NCBI RefSeq assembly: GCF_014839805.1
Contig: NC_051115.1
Coordinates: 3,160,600 to 3,224,599 of the forward strand
DNA length: 64,000 nt
Direction: 5' to 3'
Source of the DNA: Manduca sexta
Taxonomy: Eukaryota > Arthropoda > Insecta > Lepidoptera > Sphingidae
Made by a program: the position numbers and the translations under genes. The stretch's first letter is position 1. The number at the start of each line of letters is the position of its first letter. Shown piece after piece: positions 61,176 through 64,000 of this stretch. The notes beneath the pieces are model-generated. The model worked only from the letters and a program-made list of their open reading frames with translations, was not told the DNA's origin and ran no database searches.

Positions 61176-63504
61176 ATGGCGGCGCCGTACTTTTTATTTC
61201 CCGCCGTTTTAGTCCCCGTTCTAATTATTAACACGAAATGCCATACAGCCAATAATTCCGATGTCATAGTAATAAATTCTGGCCATGCTGATGTCGTAGA
61301 CCAACCTCAAAATATAATAAACGAACCAAAAACAACAGAAACAACAGAGAATACAAAATTAATGATACCAGAGACAACGACCACAGAAGCAGAAATAGAA
61401 GCAACAGAAGACGTAGTCTTTGTGCCAAATGAAAAAGAAGTTCAGAGGAATTTCGATGATGATAAAATGAAGATAGGAGATATATTATATAGGAAAACAG
61501 TTGGAGACATTATGAATGATCGGAATGTTAGAATTGAGACTGGTAAGTTTATTTATCTTGCTTTATCCTACCGGCTAGCCATCCGAAAGTCATTTGAATC
61601 TTGGATATATCAAATAAAAATCTTACACAAAAAATTAAGCTTGAATTTGTGTCTACTCCGTATTGTATACTGTCCGAGTGGGCACGGACCTTCTCGACTA
61701 TTCAAAGGGATTAGGCCGTAGTCTACCTCGTTTGCCTAGACCAGGTTAGCAGACTTGACTTTCGAAATTCTTTTAGAGAACTTCTCAGTTATGCGGGTTT
61801 TGTCGCGATGTTTAACTTCACCGAGCAAGGTACTCACGCAACACACTAAGTTTAGAAAAGTCGGAGCTGTGTTTGGGTTTTGGACCTGCAGACATTCGTC
61901 CCGCCAGTCTGTTCCACTCCTAACTAGGCTATCGCCGCTTTTATGTCCATACTTCCACTCAATAAAAAGGCAATTCTGGTGATTCCCAAAATAGATTTTG
62001 CTCGCAACACCGTCTACGATTTTCCCTATTACTTTTTTAGTATAAAAACTAGCCATTAAGCTAATCCAGGACTTTTTATACGATCAAAATGACCCCACTG
62101 TACCTGATGGTAACGTTAGTGGAGTGCAATAGAATGTCGACTGACGAGAGATTACCCCTCAGTCGACACAATTATGCCTGTTGGAACGGAATATACACAG
62201 GCTGATCCCGGAACGCGACAAACATGTGCCACTATGGCGGGTTTTAACACCTTGTGTACGGTGGTCGCTATCCGGGCGGATATAAATATATCCTACCACC
62301 AGAAAAACTGTTATTTTGGTATCTGGTATCTGTTGCTCTATTAAAGATACCCCATTAGTTTTCTACAATATCTTTAATGTACAGACATCGACCTGTTACC
62401 GTTTTATTATATGTAAATTTAACAAGACATTACCAACATTTGACCAAAATGTATTTTCTTCTACAGAAGCGCCAAACGAAGACATAGTTTTCATATCAGG
62501 CAAAAACAATGAAAATGTAGAAACATCTAAGACAGAAAGAAATAAAGAAGCAAATATACAAAAGAAAGAGAAACCAAAGAAAAAGTTTATCGACTGCGCC
62601 AATTTAGACTGTAATAACACTTTGAATTCTGTTTGCGGAGTCAAGAAAGACAACGGACAATTAAAATATAGGTTGTTTCTGAACGATTGCTATTTTAGAA
62701 AAGTTAACTGCAATTTTAAATATGAAGAAAATCGTAAGTATGGGTTTAACAAAGAGTCTGGTGAAAAGACATGATTTACTGATAGGTCTCTCATAATATG
62801 TGAGAGTCCGCCTATTTCTACCGCCAAGCAATGTGTAGTCTGTTGTGTTCCAGTTAGAAAAATATTGTAGCCAGTGTAACTACTGGACATAATAATTAAC
62901 ATCTCATGTCTCACACGAGCGCAGTGGAATACCAAATACTTTGTAATTCAAGGTGTTGGTGTTTTTACTGTTTATGGATCGCTTACCACCAGGCGAACGG
63001 CAAGCTCGTCTCGTCATTCAAAGCAATAAAAAGTATTACACTATATAGTTAGTTATAGACCGAACATCAGGGTAAAATTTTTGTTCCAAAAGTTATTACC
63101 AATAGTAATAAGTCGCTGTCTTATTTAATGTCCGTATGACAAGATGTCAGCGTCCTTAGACATTAATACAAAAATATATTTACAGAAAATATTCTAATAT
63201 TCGCATTAACAACGGGCAAATCATGACGTGGAACTGAAGTATTTTACATTGATGTTTTGCTATTTCACGGTAGATTGAACCATCGCATGAGCGCAAAATG
63301 TTTGTATGACAATCTTCCCAATGCGCTCTATATAATCTTACAACTCTTTGATTTCCAGGATATAAGCAAATAGAATTAGAAAGATGTAGAAATATCGCAT
63401 CTCATAACACTGAGAGACCATTTTCCTACAATCCAATGCCATTACCTCCTCCAAGACCTAGCCCAATGGACAAATCCAGGAGAAGTTTATCTTCTAGAAG
63501 GTAA
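61176..63504 (+). CDS. Secreted single-domain Kazal-type protein, three exons
   Basis: Exons 61176-61542, 62467-62733 and 63359-63504 join to 259 codons plus TAA. Donors are TG|GTAAGT and TC|GTAAGT, acceptors CTACAG and TTTCCAG; both introns are phase 1, so the middle exon (267 bp) is a symmetrical 1-1 module. Residues 1-24 form a signal peptide (hydrophobic LFPAVLVPVLII, cleavage near CHT-A), so the product is probably secreted. Residues 25-122 are Thr/Glu-rich (TTETTE, TTTTEAEIEATE) and look disordered. The six Kazal cysteines are C166, C171, C179, C197, C204 and C221, with the family signatures VCG and LNDC. Kazal domains inhibit serine proteases or serve as extracellular binding modules. 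C3-C4 spacing (17) exceeds the usual 10 or so, and the P1 position would be N173, so protease inhibition is doubtful. The tail is Pro/Arg-rich (PLPPPRPSPMD). The start is the first ATG in the frame, in context AAAATGGCG. AGAAG|GTAACA at the stop could act as a donor and extend the protein. Confidence 0.85.
61657..61941 (-). mobile_element. SINE-A in intron 1 of the Kazal gene
   Basis: TACTCCGTATTGTATACTG to the complement of GCGGCGATAGCCTAGTTAGG; antisense to the gene. Diverged, hence older than the copies with intact target duplications. Confidence 0.75.
62096..62306 (+). repeat. Repeat-C in intron 1, complete reference copy
   Basis: TACCTGATGGTAACGTTAGT, GTCGACTGACGAGAG, TCAGTCGACACAATTATG, GGCTGATCCCGGAACGCGAC, GGTTTTAACACCTTGTGTAC, CGGGCGGATATAAATATATC, CTACCACCAG. 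Confidence 0.8.
62785..63042 (+). mobile_element. Repeat-D in intron 2
   Basis: GATAGGTCTCTCATAATATG to CATTCAAAGCAATAAAAAGT. Confidence 0.75.
63045..63325 (+). repeat. Repeat in intron 2, same as 48738
   Basis: CAAAAGTTATTACCAATAG, GACAAGATGTCAGCGTCCTT, CAAATCATGACGTGGAACTG. Confidence 0.55.
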
Positions 63505-63585
63505 CAGATTTCATCTTAGTCAGCTCTTGTATTCAAGCGACACTATTTAACTATTGTTTATGCGGAGTCAGCAAAGTGAGTCTCT

Positions 63586-64000
63586 GCACCTGATGGAAGT
63601 GGAGTCCAGATAGCGACTGACGAGAGATGATTACCCTCAGACTCATGCCGGCTTGTTTGAAGGAGTTAATTCTAGCCTTTTCTACTTTTGCCTTTTACGA
63701 CAGGCAGGGGATACCGTGGTGGAATTCTCCAAACGCCCCCAGTCCACAGGTTGGGAGACGCCGGTCAGTCGTCCCGGCGCCTCCTACGTCTCCTCTGGCG
63801 GCGGGAGGGATCCTCCCTCCCCCGATCCCTCTCGGCACCCTCCTTTTGCGAGATGACCACCTTACAGAAGTGTGGCACCGCTCGCCAGGACCTCTGGCTG
63901 CCGACTATGGAAGCGAACACGACCTGCAGCGAAAGATCTCCTCTGAAAGAGATGACTACCCTTAGTTAACCCATTCTAGCCAGTTTGAAGGACATACACA
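63586..64000 (+). repeat. Repeat-C variant with GC-rich retroposon block
   Basis: CACCTGATGGAAGTGGAGTC and GACTGACGAGAGATGATTAC start a Repeat-C. After TGCCGGCTTGTTTGAAGGAG comes a GC-rich block (TTACGACAGGCAGGGGATAC, GGCGGCGGGAGGGATCC) like lepidopteran LINE 3' UTRs. A second Repeat-C-like stretch (GAGATGACTACCC, CAGTTTGAAGGACATACACA) runs off the window. The overlapping frames here are not genes. Confidence 0.45.

Noticed and set aside
63627..63969. 112- and 93-codon overlapping frames
   Set aside because: GC-rich LINE 3'-UTR-like block gives open frames by composition; two frames overlap and neither shows a domain.

Overview
The window is nuclear DNA of an insect, most probably a moth or butterfly. 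It is AT-rich and eukaryotic, with spliced exons, AATAAA-type tails and no operons. It is saturated with short interspersed elements of the kinds that crowd lepidopteran genomes: tRNA-derived SINEs, short non-autonomous Helitrons, hAT-like and other MITEs, and 3' ends of non-LTR retrotransposons. Species and clade are inference; no gene here is diagnostic.

Only one host gene is well supported. It lies at the right end (61176-63504, + strand): a three-exon gene for a secreted, Thr/Glu-rich protein with one Kazal-type six-cysteine domain. Both introns are filled mainly by repeats. A second, weaker candidate is a TE-poor, CpG-bearing island at 35440-36540. It ends in an eight-codon start exon with a strong splice donor (36487-36512), and would be the 5' end of a gene whose later exons I cannot find. 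All other longer open frames are transposon remnants or chance frames.

Layout. 1-832: 3' end of a CR1/jockey-like LINE. 833-10490: nested MITEs, Helitrons, SINEs and hAT-like elements. 10462-10493: a TATA box plus arthropod initiator pointing into 10628-14670, a satellite of 46 complete 86-bp units. The satellite is about 62% GC, very CpG-rich and free of TE insertions, with an internal 15-unit (1290 bp) duplication. 14671-35200: further TE mosaic, including an inverted Helitron 3'-end dimer (16282-16495), a long hairpin with an 18-bp palindrome (17030-17137), a tandem expansion inside a retroposon (20805-21345), two hAT-like insertions with 8-bp target duplications, and a TTAA-flanked MITE with 68-bp perfect inverted repeats (33982-34234) inside a Helitron. 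35200-36540: the TE-poor island. 36540-61175: TE mosaic with SINE-in-SINE, SINE-in-Helitron, SINE-in-hAT and a 219-bp near-perfect tandem duplication. 61176-64000: the Kazal gene and a retroposon mosaic.

Family labels used below are local to this annotation. SINE-A: tRNA-derived, (ATT)n tail. SINE-B: tRNA-derived, (TG)n or (TATG)n tail. SINE-N: tRNA-derived, third type. Repeat-C and Repeat-D: modular repeats sharing end motifs. Helitron-E: TC...CTAG elements of about 285 bp. Retro-I: poly-A retroposon. RT-J: reverse-transcriptase-type element tail. MITE-G, -H, -L and -M: inverted-repeat elements. hAT-R and hAT-K: elements with 8-bp duplications. V and Y: two-copy repeats. How the parts fit: SINE-A shares its 3' end with the LINE fragments at 20341 and 41902, which suggests those LINEs supply its retrotransposition machinery. 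Dated nestings (MITE-H in MITE-G, SINE-B in a Helitron, SINE-A in hAT-K, Retro-I in SINE-A) give a relative age order.
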